Of a DNA stretch of 64,000 nucleotides, positions 27,041 to 37,437 are shown piece after piece. A program made the position numbers and the translations under genes. How positions within the stretch are numbered: position 1 is the first letter of the stretch; each line of letters opens with the position of its first letter. The notes under the pieces are model-generated. The model had not been told where the DNA came from, ran no database searches, and saw only the letters and a program-made list of their open reading frames with translations. The stretch is from Burkholderiales bacterium (GTDB lineage: Bacteria; Pseudomonadota; Gammaproteobacteria; Burkholderiales; Nitrosomonadaceae): the NCBI GenBank assembly GCA_024235795.1, contig JACKLR010000001.1, forward strand, positions 806,001 to 870,000, given 5' to 3'.

Positions 27041-30000
27041 GTGAAAGGGGTATCAACAAGCAATAAAGTCAGTTCGCATTTTGTCAGGTTGGTCGGAATT
27101 GGCGCATCCGCCGGTGGGCTTGAAGCACTGCGTGATTTGATGGGTTCATTACCCGAATCTGACAGCCTGTCCTATGTTATTGCACAGCATGTTTCTCCTA
27201 GTCATATCAGTATGCTGATCAATTTGCTGGCGCCGCTAACCCCGCTTCAGGTCAAAAATCTCAAAAAGAAACAAAAACCGGAGCCTGGCTTTATCTATAT
27301 TACGCCACCCAATCACGATGTAATACTGGACAAAGGCCAATTGATGCTCACCAAACCACAGCACGCTATCGGACCAAAACCCTCTATAAACCGTTTTTTC
27401 TTTTCACTCGCAGACGAGCTTAAAGCGCATGCCATCGGCATTATTTTGTCGGGCACAGGTACAGACGGCGCATCAGGCGTGAGTGCAATCAAGGCATCCG
27501 GCGGCATTAGTATTATCCAGGACCCGGATACCGCAAAATATGACGGCATGCCAAAAGCGGCCATTGATACAGGCAATATTGATTTAATTCTGTCCTGTAG
27601 TGAAATCGGATCTGCACTGACTCGACTAATGAACCATAACGAGGAATTTTACGAAAAATCAATGGCTGATCAGAAACCTGATGATTACAGCCAAATATAT
27701 AGTTTGGTTAAAAAATATACCGCTTTCAAACTCGATGCCTATAAAGAAAATACTGTCAAACGACGCATTGCGCGCCGCATGAGTATTTTGGGCATTAATT
27801 CACTCATGGCGTACATAGAGTATCTCAAAAACCACAGGGAAGAATCCCGGCTACTGATCAGCTATATGTTTATCAGCGTTACATCTTTCTTTCGCGACCA
27901 GCAATCCTTTACTACCCTCGAGAAAATCATTGAAGACATCGTTCGAAAACAGACTCACCATAAAATTATCCGATGCTGGGTGCCCGGTTGCGCTTCAGGA
28001 GAGGAAGTCTACAGTATTGCATTGCTTCTGGAAGAAGCTTTACACACACAACAACGGTCAGATCTGCAGTATCTAATTTTCGCCTCCGATCTGGATGAAG
28101 CCGCTATCGAAAAAGCACGTACAGCGCTATACCCTAATAGTGCGCTCGAAACAATACCGAAACATTTTTTGGAAACCTATACGGAAAATATGGGCGGTCA
28201 CCGCCGCATTGTAAAAAATGTCCGCGATCAAATCGTTTTTGCCCGTCAGAACGTGATCGAAGATCCGCCTTTTGGACGCCTTGATCTCATCAGTTGCCGT
28301 AATTTGATGATCTATCTAAATCCGGACGCACAGATCAGGATTTTGAGTGCATTTCATTACGCACTGAATCCTGGTGGCTTTCTGTTTTTAGGAAAATCAG
28401 AAAGTATTGACTTGCATAAGAACTTATTCAAAGTTGTCAATAAAAAGGCTTGTCTTTACAGCAGACAACCAGGCTCCACCCACTATTTGCTGCCTCAGAC
28501 CCAGGTCACCACAATATCGCAACCCAAACGAAAGAAATTAAATAACGATATTGCCGCAAGCACCGATTACATCAGCAATCGCGCGCTTGTTGAATTAACC
28601 CAATACTATGCACCACCTTCTATAATCATTGACGAAACCAACAATATTCTAAACTTTTATGGTGATCTGAAACCCTATTTGAATTTTCCCAGCGGCAAAG
28701 CGGGAATGTATTTATTTAACATGGTTATCCCACCTTTACGCGCAGAATTACGGGCACTGGTATATCGCTGCCGTCGTGAATCCAAACCGACAGAAGGTAT
28801 AGCCAGACCCATAGAAATAAACCAAAAAAACCATCGGATAACCCTTATCATTCGCCCTCTTGAAGAAGCACAGGAATCACCGCTACTGATATCGTTTCTT
28901 GCACAGGCTGTTAATCAGAACCTTACTGGCAAACCCATTTCTGAAAAAACGGTTGAGCGTGACACTCTGATTATCAAAGAACTTGAGAAAGAAATTGCCA
29001 ATTCTCGTGCTCACCTCAATAGTATTATCGAGGAACATGAAACATCAAATGAAGAACTTCAATCACTGAATGAGGAATTACACTCATCAAACGAAGAATT
29101 ACAATCAACCAATGAGGAATTGCAAACCCTCAACGAAGAATTGCAATCAACCAACGAGGAATTGCTAACCGTTAACGAAGAACTTCATGTTAAAACAACA
29201 GAACTGGAAAAAATCACCACCGATCTTGTCAATGTTAAACAAAGCCTGGATTACCCAATGATCGTCTTAGACAGGCAATTACACATCACCCAGGCTAACA
29301 ACGCTTGCAAAATGGTTATTGCATTTGAAAACGTAATTGAAGGTTGCTCGTTGAACAGCATCCAGTGGCTATTGGAAATACCGGGTTTAAATTCACAAGT
29401 CCGGAAAGTCATACGGGAAGGCGCCCGTATTGAAACAATACTTAACCATCCAGATTCAAATAAAGTTTTTCTCTTACACGTAATGCCATACTGCACAGCA
29501 CAAAACGAAATCGCTGGCGCAATCTTATTGTTTAACGACATCAGTGCACAACATATCGCAGAAGCCGCTCAACGCAAAAGCGAAGATACCTTTCGCAAAG
29601 CCATGCTGTACGCACCCATCGGTATCGCCATACAATCAATTGACAATGCCATCCTGGAAGTCAATCCAGCATTATGCAAGATTCTGGGCTATAGCAAAGA
29701 CGAACTGCTGCAACTCGATATCAGAACGGTCATACATCCGGACGATCTGGCAGCACACCAGCTACAACAAAATCAGATGCTTAATGGCGAACTCGATAGT
29801 ATTGCTGTGGCAAAACGATATCTGCATAAAAACGGCCAGATAATTCATGTTAATCTAAATAAAGCGCTGGTGAATGGTGGCGCAAATGCCCCGCATTATT
29901 TTATTTCACTCATTCATGATATCACTGAACAGAAAAAAGCGGAGGAAGAACTACGGCTTGCCGCCAGTGTATTTACCAATGTATTAGACGGCATTATTAT

Positions 30001-31612
30001 TACCGACGGAAATGCCCAAATCATCAAAGCAAACACTGCTTTTGAAGATATTCTTGGCTACACTGCGAAAGAAGTGATCGGCAAACACACAAGTATGTTC
30101 AAGTCTCACGTCCACGACAAAACATTTTATGCCGCGATGTGGCGCGAAATTAACGAAAAAGGAGCTTGGCATGGGGAAATCTGGGACAGACATAAAGACG
30201 GACATCTCGTACCCATTTGGCTAAGCATTTCTGCCTTAAAAAATGACAACAGCAAAGCAGATCATTACATCGCCGTCATGTACGACATGAGCGAACAAAA
30301 GCATTTTAATGAAAAAATCAACTACCTGGCGCACTATGACGCGCTGACCAAACTGCCAAACCGCACTTTGTTTACCGAGCGGCTCAAACACGCCATCGCA
30401 AAAGCAGAAAGAAACAAATCCCAATTCGCGATCCTTTTCATCGATCTCGACAACTTCAAACATATCAATGATGCACACGGACACCCGGTGGGCGATGAAT
30501 TGCTCTGTCAGGTGGCAATCCGTTTAAACACAATTATGCGGTCAAGCGATACCGTTTCCAGACACAGCGGCGACGAATTTACGATTTTGATCGAAGATCT
30601 AATCAATGAAGATAAAGCGCGGCTGATTGCAGAAAAAATCCTGACAACAATCGCTAAACCATTTAAATTATTACGCGGCAGATCAACATTTATCTCTGCC
30701 AGCATTGGTTTGGCACTTTTTCCGAATGATGGCGAAACTGTCGATACGCTACTCAAACACGCCGATCTGGCAATGTACCGATCTAAGGAAGCGGGCCGTA
30801 ATCACTTTCATTTTTATACGCAGGAAATGTCTAATAGAATGCAAGAACGGATGCTGCTGTATAACGATTTGCGTCAGGCATTGCATAAAAACAAGCTCCA
30901 ACTTTACTATCAGCCTATCATCGACATTAGCACAAAAACGCATGTAGGCGCAGAAGCATTGCTGCGCTGGAAACACCCCGATCTGGGTTGGGTGCCACCA
31001 AACAAATTTATTTCCATCGCAGAAGACAGTGATTTAATCCATGTCATTGGCGAATGGGTTCTACTGCGTGCGTGCCGGCAAATGCGCGACTGGCATAATG
31101 CGGATATTAACCCGGGTATATTATCGATAAATGTATCCGGCAAGCAATTAATTTCAGACAATTTTTTAACACAGGTTCAGCGCATTCTGAAAAATTCTGG
31201 CTGCTCGCCGGAAAAAATTGTATTTGAAATCACCGAAAGTTTTATTATGCAAGAAAGTGAAGGTGCAATTAACACACTGAATAAATTGCGTGAATTGGGA
31301 TTTGGCATTGCCATTGATGATTTCGGCACCGGTTATTCATCATTAAGCTATCTGAAACGCCTGCCCGTAACCAAGCTAAAACTGGACAAATCTTTTGTCA
31401 GGGATATTCCTGATGATGCCAATGATATTGCAATTGCAAGAGCAATTCTTGGCTTGGGTAACATCCTGGGACTCGAAGTGATAGCCGAAGGCGTTGAAAC
31501 CAAAAAACAACATGATTTTCTTGCATCGGAGCACTGTATAATGGGACAGGGTTATCATTATGCAAGACCCATGACGCCGGGAAAATTCAAACAGTATTTG
31601 ATGAATCAATAA
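27041..31612 (+). CDS. CheB-CheR-PAS-PAS-GGDEF-EAL hybrid signalling protein
   Basis: A 1523-residue soluble fusion. Residues ~10-195 are a CheB-type methylesterase with no receiver domain (GASAGGLEAL with Ser, AQHVSPSHIS with His, GTGTDGASG with Asp). Residues ~220-480 are a CheR methyltransferase (VPGCASGEEVYS, SCRNLMIYL). Around 660-740 lies a coiled coil built from repeated NEELQS/T heptads, followed by PAS-like domains (one starting near 760, clear ones near 840-970 and 980-1080), a GGDEF domain (HSGDEFTILI, ~1100-1255) and an EAL domain (EALLRWKHP, IDDFGTGYSSL, AEGVET). It thus links protein methylation chemistry to cyclic-di-GMP turnover. The GTG start follows GGAGGC. No chemoreceptor gene is adjacent, so its input is unknown. 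Confidence 0.93.
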   Translation: MKGVSTSNKVSSHFVRLVGIGASAGGLEALRDLMGSLPESDSLSYVIAQHVSPSHISMLINLLAPLTPLQVKNLKKKQKPEPGFIYITPPNHDVILDKGQLMLTKPQHAIGPKPSINRFFFSLADELKAHAIGIILSGTGTDGASGVSAIKASGGISIIQDPDTAKYDGMPKAAIDTGNIDLILSCSEIGSALTRLMNHNEEFYEKSMADQKPDDYSQIYSLVKKYTAFKLDAYKENTVKRRIARRMSILGINSLMAYIEYLKNHREESRLLISYMFISVTSFFRDQQSFTTLEKIIEDIVRKQTHHKIIRCWVPGCASGEEVYSIALLLEEALHTQQRSDLQYLIFASDLDEAAIEKARTALYPNSALETIPKHFLETYTENMGGHRRIVKNVRDQIVFARQNVIEDPPFGRLDLISCRNLMIYLNPDAQIRILSAFHYALNPGGFLFLGKSESIDLHKNLFKVVNKKACLYSRQPGSTHYLLPQTQVTTISQPKRKKLNNDIAASTDYISNRALVELTQYYAPPSIIIDETNNILNFYGDLKPYLNFPSGKAGMYLFNMVIPPLRAELRALVYRCRRESKPTEGIARPIEINQKNHRITLIIRPLEEAQESPLLISFLAQAVNQNLTGKPISEKTVERDTLIIKELEKEIANSRAHLNSIIEEHETSNEELQSLNEELHSSNEELQSTNEELQTLNEELQSTNEELLTVNEELHVKTTELEKITTDLVNVKQSLDYPMIVLDRQLHITQANNACKMVIAFENVIEGCSLNSIQWLLEIPGLNSQVRKVIREGARIETILNHPDSNKVFLLHVMPYCTAQNEIAGAILLFNDISAQHIAEAAQRKSEDTFRKAMLYAPIGIAIQSIDNAILEVNPALCKILGYSKDELLQLDIRTVIHPDDLAAHQLQQNQMLNGELDSIAVAKRYLHKNGQIIHVNLNKALVNGGANAPHYFISLIHDITEQKKAEEELRLAASVFTNVLDGIIITDGNAQIIKANTAFEDILGYTAKEVIGKHTSMFKSHVHDKTFYAAMWREINEKGAWHGEIWDRHKDGHLVPIWLSISALKNDNSKADHYIAVMYDMSEQKHFNEKINYLAHYDALTKLPNRTLFTERLKHAIAKAERNKSQFAILFIDLDNFKHINDAHGHPVGDELLCQVAIRLNTIMRSSDTVSRHSGDEFTILIEDLINEDKARLIAEKILTTIAKPFKLLRGRSTFISASIGLALFPNDGETVDTLLKHADLAMYRSKEAGRNHFHFYTQEMSNRMQERMLLYNDLRQALHKNKLQLYYQPIIDISTKTHVGAEALLRWKHPDLGWVPPNKFISIAEDSDLIHVIGEWVLLRACRQMRDWHNADINPGILSINVSGKQLISDNFLTQVQRILKNSGCSPEKIVFEITESFIMQESEGAINTLNKLRELGFGIAIDDFGTGYSSLSYLKRLPVTKLKLDKSFVRDIPDDANDIAIARAILGLGNILGLEVIAEGVETKKQHDFLASEHCIMGQGYHYARPMTPGKFKQYLMNQ

Positions 31613-31996
31613 CTATTTAACGATATTATCAGGGCTAAAAATGACCACAGCACTACTTAAATAGAGCCCGTATCGCCGGCTACTTTAGCGGCATTCATAC
31701 TCCCCTGAAGCAACCACCTCGGTTGAATCAGGTACTGGGTGGACGGTTACGTGTTGAAGCACTCACTGAACAGGATTGTAAACTGTTGACGCGTTTCTAC
31801 CAAAATGTTCTAAAACCGAACTGACAAACTGGGACAGAACGGACCCTGCAGCCGCCAAGTCTTTTGGACAGCTTTAAATGTCACTGATGCAAATTAGAAA
31901 ATGGTTAATTTTCTCAATGACATCCGAAGTGGTGGACTGCGAAACCAATCAATTCATAATCAACTGTGCACTGAGCGGTCAATAGGGAGTCAACAC
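31613..31996. other. Gap with a probable transposase relic
   Basis: Near 31660-31820 a plus-strand reading gives NRARIAGYFSGIHTPLKQPP and RLNQV, followed by VEALTEQDCKLLTRFYQN and a stop. The TPLKQPPRLNQV block resembles the C-terminal region of some IS4/Tn5-like transposases, but the rest does not continue as one. Low confidence. The remainder shows nothing. Confidence 0.35.
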
Positions 31997-33133
31997 TCAA
32001 CTAATCGCCGTATCGTTACCATAAATTACAATTCGGTTTCTACCCCCAGCTTTTGCCTGATACAACGCCTTATCCGCGTTGTCCAACAGCGCTGCGCCGA
32101 TTAATTCGTATTTCTGGTCATCCTGTTGCACCAATGCATGCAAGCTTCTCAAGTTGGCCATGCCGATTGAAATTGAAATCCGGAACTGCTCGTCTCGGAA
32201 GCGATGCGTCATAGCAAAAACTGTCTGGCGCAAGCGCTCGGCTATCTCATGGGCGAACTGCAGCGTCGTTGCAGGTAGCGCGACGACAAACTCTTCACCA
32301 CCGTAACGCGCCACAATATCACAGGCACGCACATGTGTTTTGATCAAATCAGCGACGCAGACCAACACCTGATCACCGGCTTGGTGGCCATACTGGTCAT
32401 TGATACGCTTGAAATAATCCACATCGAGGAACATGCAGACAAGATCATCATTCCAGCGCAGACTGCGTGCAATTTCATCTTTTAGGCGTAAATCAAAATA
32501 CCGGCGGTTATAGATCTGGGTGAGCACATCCTGATAGCTGATTTCCCTGATGCGTTGCTGGTTAAGGCAATTTTCTATGGCAACCGCGGCCATCATCGAT
32601 AATTTCTGTAAAAAAAACGTGCCCACGCCCTGAGGAAAACGATTGCTATCATGACTCAAAAGCAGTAACGCCCCGATAATTCGTTCGCTTCTCAATAACG
32701 GCAGATAGGCTGCGCTGCGAATCTGCGCTTTAGTCTTTAAACTGGATACCATCCATTGGTATTTTTTCAGGACTTCCGCCCCCAATAACGGTTCTTTGAT
32801 TAAAGAATCGACAACCCCGGTATCCTTGACAGGATCCACAATCAGCAACCTGTGCGCATAACTCGAACGCCCCTCGTCGTCATGCTCAGAAAAAAGACGT
32901 TCGGCATCCTGATGCTGATCGACGAGACACAGCACAACATCCATAAGCTGAAAGCGCGCGATGAATTCCGACAGGAGAAGGTCTCTTAATTCTTTCGGTG
33001 TATTGGCGCCAATGATTTCAAAACCAAATGTCTCGTATAATGCCTGTTTCCTTTCGTTGTCTCTTACCTTCTTAATCAGATTGTTTAACTTGTTCTGTAA
33101 CAGACGGTTTTGCTCGTGGACAGTGGAATTCAT
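31997..33133 (-). CDS. GAF-GGDEF diguanylate cyclase
   Basis: A 378-residue protein: an N-terminal coiled coil (residues 1-40), a GAF/DUF484-like sensor domain (about 50-205) and a C-terminal GGDEF domain (about 215-370) with an intact YGGEEF signature, the metal-binding FLDVDYFKRIND motif, and no obvious inhibitory RxxD site. It should make cyclic-di-GMP in the cytosol. It converges with the hybrid GGDEF-EAL gene, so the two may influence one pool. Input ligand unknown. Confidence 0.92.
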   Translation of the reverse strand: MNSTVHEQNRLLQNKLNNLIKKVRDNERKQALYETFGFEIIGANTPKELRDLLLSEFIARFQLMDVVLCLVDQHQDAERLFSEHDDEGRSSYAHRLLIVDPVKDTGVVDSLIKEPLLGAEVLKKYQWMVSSLKTKAQIRSAAYLPLLRSERIIGALLLLSHDSNRFPQGVGTFFLQKLSMMAAVAIENCLNQQRIREISYQDVLTQIYNRRYFDLRLKDEIARSLRWNDDLVCMFLDVDYFKRINDQYGHQAGDQVLVCVADLIKTHVRACDIVARYGGEEFVVALPATTLQFAHEIAERLRQTVFAMTHRFRDEQFRISISIGMANLRSLHALVQQDDQKYELIGAALLDNADKALYQAKAGGRNRIVIYGNDTAIS

Positions 33134-33528
33134 TTTTTTAGCCGGCTGTTACAATTATGATACCCATGACAACCTTAGCAATCGTAGAAAATCGATAATA
33201 AAAACCGGCGCGAGTATTGTTATATTTTTTTAACCTTGCTTATTTTTTATAGCGCTCTGCTATGTCGAACTTGGAATATCGTTTAGCATTCGTCATTACA
33301 GGTACGTAGCGATTACGCTTGAAAAACAGTGGATCCGGTTTTGACCAAACTGATAAACCAGAGCGGTGTATTTTACAACAAGTGTGTGTAAAAATCAGTG
33401 CGCACACTTGTTTAACCGGTTACCCGCTTTACACGTTCATCTATATGCTTAGCCGTAATTGAAACGCTATCATCTCAAACATATTCCGGCTGTTTTAGCA
33501 TTAAACAAAGATATGAAGGATTTCAATT
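33134..33528. other. Divergent intergenic region
   Basis: About 395 bases between the diguanylate cyclase and trkH, which face away from each other. Promoters of both should lie here. I see no gene or clear hairpin except an inverted pair cacacttgt/acaagtgtg around 33378-33412, which could be a terminator-like or protein-binding palindrome without a T-run. Confidence 0.4.
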
Positions 33529-34995
33529 TTGCTGCATACCGATAATATAACTATACTGCAAAAACCAGTCAGGCTCAGTATTATTGGTAAATATCTGGGT
33601 CAGTTATTGATTGTTCTGGCGTATCTAACTCTTATACCGCTTGCGGCATCACTGTATTTCATGGAATACAGTTTTACCATTCGATATGCAATCACAGAAA
33701 TTATTCTACTGATCGCAGGCTTGCCGCTTTCACGCATTAACGCATCCGCCAATATACAAAACAACGAAGGCCTGGTCATCACCGGTTTAATTTTTATTTT
33801 GACGCCCTTGATCATGACCATACCCATGATGGGCAGCGGTCTTGATTTTATAGATGCTTTGTTTGAAACCGTATCCGCTTTTACAACGACCGGCCTTTCT
33901 GTTGCAACCGAACTACAGCTACAACCACTTACTTTTCTGTTCGCCCGTTCCTATATGCAATGGATTGGTGGACTGGGCATTGTCGTTTTGACCATTGCGC
34001 TGCTGTTAAGGCCAGGCATTTATCTCAGAAAACTGGTCGAACTGAACGAAAACGAAGATATTGTCAGTTCAACACTGCCTTATGCACGGCGCATATTTAT
34101 GGTCTATGTTTTGCTGACAGTCATATGCATAGTCATGATCTGGATTACCTGCGGTAATTTTTTTAATGCGGTCACACATGCATTTTCAGCGGTGTCAACG
34201 GGTGGATTTTCCAATTTTGACAATAGTCTGGCGGGCTTTGATTCCCCGTTTATTTCCATCAGCGTGATCCTGGGTTGCATCTTTGGCGCACTGCCCTTGC
34301 TGTTATACTTTCGCATCCGGCGGTATCCTTTCTGGACGTTTTTCCAGGATGCGCAAGTCAGAGCGATCACATATTTCATCCTGTTTACGAGCATACTGCT
34401 TTTTATTGTTTTGATGCACGATTCACACATACAGACCACAGAAGCCCTTTATCATGCACTGATGATGGCAATTTCTGCGCAAACGACGGCGGGCTTTTCC
34501 ACCATTGATATCTCGCTTATCGGTGCTCATGGCATGTTAATCCTCATGATAGCCATGTTTGTGGGCGGTTCACTGGGATCAACCGCTGGAGGCATAAAGC
34601 TTTATCGTATTTTAATATTCTGGAGAGCACTTCATCATATGCTGCAGAAAGCAACCGCCACCCCGCATGCTGTGATTGCACCCCGTCTTGCCGGCAAAAA
34701 TCTTGAAATCGATGAAATCAGCAAAGCCCTGCTGGTCATCTTGCTTTTTTTCTTTACAATCATTTTTTCATGGCTTGTGTTTTTATTTGCCGGTCACGAA
34801 CCCATTGCCGCTCTGTTTGAGGTTGTTTCAGCCACAGGCACCGTTGGCCTGAGCAGCGGTATTACCAGCGTGGATTTGCCCTATTACCTAAAGCTGATAC
34901 TATGCCTGTGTATGTTACTCGGCCGCCTTGAATTCATCGCTCTTTTGGTTCTAGCCTATCCTCTGACCTGGGTTAACAGGAGATCTCGCGCATGA
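33529..34995 (+). CDS. trkH: TrkH/KtrB-family potassium transporter subunit
   Basis: A polytopic membrane protein of 488 residues (about ten helices) with the four selectivity-filter-like loops of K+ transporters: TVSAFTTTGLSV, FSAVSTGGFSN, ISAQTTAGFST and VSATGTVGLSS. It mediates K+ uptake in complex with the TrkA-like protein that follows. The start is TTG at 33529, preceded by AAGGA; no ATG lies near. It overlaps trkA by 4 bases (ATGA), so translation is coupled. Confidence 0.93.
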   Translation: MLHTDNITILQKPVRLSIIGKYLGQLLIVLAYLTLIPLAASLYFMEYSFTIRYAITEIILLIAGLPLSRINASANIQNNEGLVITGLIFILTPLIMTIPMMGSGLDFIDALFETVSAFTTTGLSVATELQLQPLTFLFARSYMQWIGGLGIVVLTIALLLRPGIYLRKLVELNENEDIVSSTLPYARRIFMVYVLLTVICIVMIWITCGNFFNAVTHAFSAVSTGGFSNFDNSLAGFDSPFISISVILGCIFGALPLLLYFRIRRYPFWTFFQDAQVRAITYFILFTSILLFIVLMHDSHIQTTEALYHALMMAISAQTTAGFSTIDISLIGAHGMLILMIAMFVGGSLGSTAGGIKLYRILIFWRALHHMLQKATATPHAVIAPRLAGKNLEIDEISKALLVILLFFFTIIFSWLVFLFAGHEPIAALFEVVSATGTVGLSSGITSVDLPYYLKLILCLCMLLGRLEFIALLVLAYPLTWVNRRSRA

Positions 34996-35642
34996 GAATA
35001 GCATTTGTAGGTGCAAGTTCAGTCGCAATAGCCACTGCACGCAATCTCAGTAAACAGGGCCATGACATTATCTTGATCGAAATAAACAAGGAAAAGATTG
35101 AACAACTGACCGATCAACTCGACTGCGGTTTTATTCATGGCGACGGAACACGCCCGGATATTTTGAAAGAAATCGACCCTGAAAATACTGACGTCATTTT
35201 TTGTTCCACCAGCAACGACCAATCCAATATTATTGCCAGCCTGGTCGCCCGGTCACTCGGATTTAAAAAAACGGTTACCAAGCTGGAAGACCCCGAATTC
35301 GATCATATCGCCATCGAACTGGGACTGGAAAGCATAGTGGTACCCTCAAGAACAATCGCACGCTATCTTTCAGACATGGTTGAAGGACGAAACATCCTGG
35401 AGATTTCATCCATCATCAAAGGTGATGCAAGCGTATTTTCTTTCGTCGTGCAAAAAGAACTGGAAGTACCGGTGAATCAACTGGATCTGCCCGACGAATG
35501 CCGCATTATGTGCATTTACCGGCAAGACGAACTGTTACTGCCGCATGACGACACCCGGCTCATATCAGACGATGAAGTGGTGATAATCACACACCAGAAA
35601 TACCTGACAAAACTGCGTGAACGGTTCAATCGGGACAGGTAG
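34992..35642 (+). CDS. trkA: TrkA/KtrA-like potassium-channel regulatory subunit
   Basis: A 216-residue RCK protein: an N-terminal Rossmann nucleotide-binding domain (RIAFVGASSVAIATARNLS, ILIEINKEKIE, HGDGTRP) and a C-terminal TrkA_C domain (about 135-215). The usual GxGxxG is altered to GASSVA, so nucleotide binding may differ. It gates the TrkH subunit. With one RCK unit it resembles KtrA more than the doubled E. coli TrkA. Confidence 0.9.
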   Translation: MRIAFVGASSVAIATARNLSKQGHDIILIEINKEKIEQLTDQLDCGFIHGDGTRPDILKEIDPENTDVIFCSTSNDQSNIIASLVARSLGFKKTVTKLEDPEFDHIAIELGLESIVVPSRTIARYLSDMVEGRNILEISSIIKGDASVFSFVVQKELEVPVNQLDLPDECRIMCIYRQDELLLPHDDTRLISDDEVVIITHQKYLTKLRERFNRDR

Positions 35643-35894
35643 CAAAACATGTTCCGCACGCCATCCATATCATATTGACGGGTTCAGTGTGCTTATGCGT
35701 GTTCATGACAATGCGTACAAAAGAAACAAATTGCTAATTTTGCCACTCGAAAGGGAACGTTTATTCGCTAAAATAGTTTTTTGGCGATTAACAACAAATA
35801 TCTTTAATATTTCAGATATTCCTGTATATCGTTATTTTATACGATATATAATTTGTTTACAGGTAAATACTCATTATTGAAAGGTCAACAATCG

Positions 35895-36530
35895 ATGGCG
35901 CTTGAGAGGATAGCTGTGATTACCGGCGATGTAATCAGTTCCAAAACAGTAGCGACAGAAGCCTGGTTAACGCAGCTCAAGAGCGTACTGAATGGACTGG
36001 GGCAAGAACCGCAAAACTGGCAGATTTACCGAGGCGATAGCTTTCAGCTCGAGATTGCCTCAGCCGAGACAGTGTTGGAAGCGGCATTATTGATTAAAGC
36101 CACCCTAAAAACGGTAAAAGGGATTGACGTGCGCATGGGTATCGGCATCGGCACGAAGTCTTACGCAGCGACTCAGGTGACGGAATCAAACGGTGAAGCT
36201 TTTGTTTATTCCGGTGAAGCATTTGAGTCTCTAGCAAAACAAAAAATGACTATGGCGATTAAATCGCCTTGGCCGGAATTTGATGAAGAAATCAATGTAC
36301 TGCTAAAGCTGGCGTTGACATTTATGGACAAGTGGCTGGTAAATTATGCCGAGGTTATAAGGGCTTCGTTACTGCATAAAACGCTATCTCAAAAAGAACT
36401 TGGCGCTAAAATGCATATCGCACAAAACACGGTAAGCGATCGACAGTCGCGCGCGCATAAAGAAGAAGTGCTGGCTTTTGAACGGTTATTCAGGAAGAAA
36501 ATAACACAATATATGGGATTGCAAGATTAA
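35895..36530 (+). CDS. SatD-family protein
   Basis: A protein of about 211 residues with the SatD start (IAVITGDVISSKTV), RGDSFQLEIAS and VDVRMGIGIGTKSY-like segments, plus a C-terminal helix-turn-helix-like stretch (LSQKELGAKMHIAQNTVSD). The family is known mainly from Streptococcus stress clusters; its biochemical role is not settled. ATG at 35895 is chosen because GAAAGG lies before it and the upstream extension from 35853 does not match the family. It is followed 39 bp later by a DUF3307 gene, a frequent partner. Confidence 0.8.
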   Translation: MALERIAVITGDVISSKTVATEAWLTQLKSVLNGLGQEPQNWQIYRGDSFQLEIASAETVLEAALLIKATLKTVKGIDVRMGIGIGTKSYAATQVTESNGEAFVYSGEAFESLAKQKMTMAIKSPWPEFDEEINVLLKLALTFMDKWLVNYAEVIRASLLHKTLSQKELGAKMHIAQNTVSDRQSRAHKEEVLAFERLFRKKITQYMGLQD

Positions 36531-36569
36531 TGCTGCGTAATGAACACATAGAGCGCATAGGCAATACAC

Positions 36570-37292
36570 ATGACATTATTAATTAAATTATTGATTGTGC
36601 ACCTTATTGTAGACTTCACCCTGCAATGGAGAGCAATGCTGGCGGATAAGCAGAACCAACGGTTTCGTTCTCCCTATTTGTATTTGCATGGCTTGTTGCA
36701 CGGGCTGTTGACATTGGCAATCCTGGCCGATTTAAATTACTTTTACGGTGCTCTGATAATTTTTGTCTCGCACACGATTATTGATGGATTAAAATTGACT
36801 TTGCAGACAAAAAATAATGAAAGACTGCTGTTTTTTGTCGACCAACTCGTGCATATCGCAATTTTAGTGGGAATTGCGCACTACTATCAGCCAATTGCCT
36901 TTCTATCGATAACAGCACACGATTATTTTTATCCACACCTGCTGTTTATTATTTATATAACGTTCCCGGCTTCTATTGTTATTCAGAAGATATTTTTAAA
37001 GTGGGATCTATCGGACATTGCCGCCAGTGCGTCTTTAGTGGGTGCCGGCGCTTATATCGGCATTATTGAACGCTTAATTATTTACGGCGCCGTAGTTACC
37101 CTAAACTGGAATATTATCGGCTTTTTACTTGCAGCCAAATCTATTTTCAGGTTTGGCGATATGCGCGACGCACACGACAGGAAATACACAGAGTATATTT
37201 TTGTTGGTACATTGTTGAGCTTTATTTCTGCCATTTTATGTGGCGTATTATTTATGTTGTATACCGGACAGTCTTTAACATCGCAGCCGTAA
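36570..37292 (+). CDS. DUF3307 membrane protein
   Basis: A 240-residue polytopic protein with about six hydrophobic segments. The first block (IVHLIVDFTLQWRAMLADKQ) and the HGLLHGLL and SHTIIDGLKL motifs with His and Asp residues are characteristic of DUF3307. It probably forms an operon with the SatD-like gene. Function unknown; the conserved His/Asp residues within the membrane suggest metal or enzymatic activity, which is inference. Confidence 0.85.
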   Translation: MTLLIKLLIVHLIVDFTLQWRAMLADKQNQRFRSPYLYLHGLLHGLLTLAILADLNYFYGALIIFVSHTIIDGLKLTLQTKNNERLLFFVDQLVHIAILVGIAHYYQPIAFLSITAHDYFYPHLLFIIYITFPASIVIQKIFLKWDLSDIAASASLVGAGAYIGIIERLIIYGAVVTLNWNIIGFLLAAKSIFRFGDMRDAHDRKYTEYIFVGTLLSFISAILCGVLFMLYTGQSLTSQP

Positions 37293-37437
37293 AGTAGAGA
37301 AAAGATGGATCTCATTTTTGGACAGATACCTTAGATGTGTCGTCATGCATTATGATGTGCATTTATGCGTGTAGATTTTTGATGAATATTCGCCAAACCC
37401 TACACCCAATGACGATTAGCATTGGTCTAAACAAGAA

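Noticed and set aside
29030..29190. Regularly repeated DNA considered as a CRISPR array or satellite
   Set aside because: The units are contiguous, in frame and code NEELQS heptads of a coiled coil; there are no spacers.
33370..33420. Inverted repeat cacacttgt/acaagtgtg as an intrinsic terminator
   Set aside because: There is no T-run after either arm; it could be a protein-binding palindrome but nothing supports a choice.
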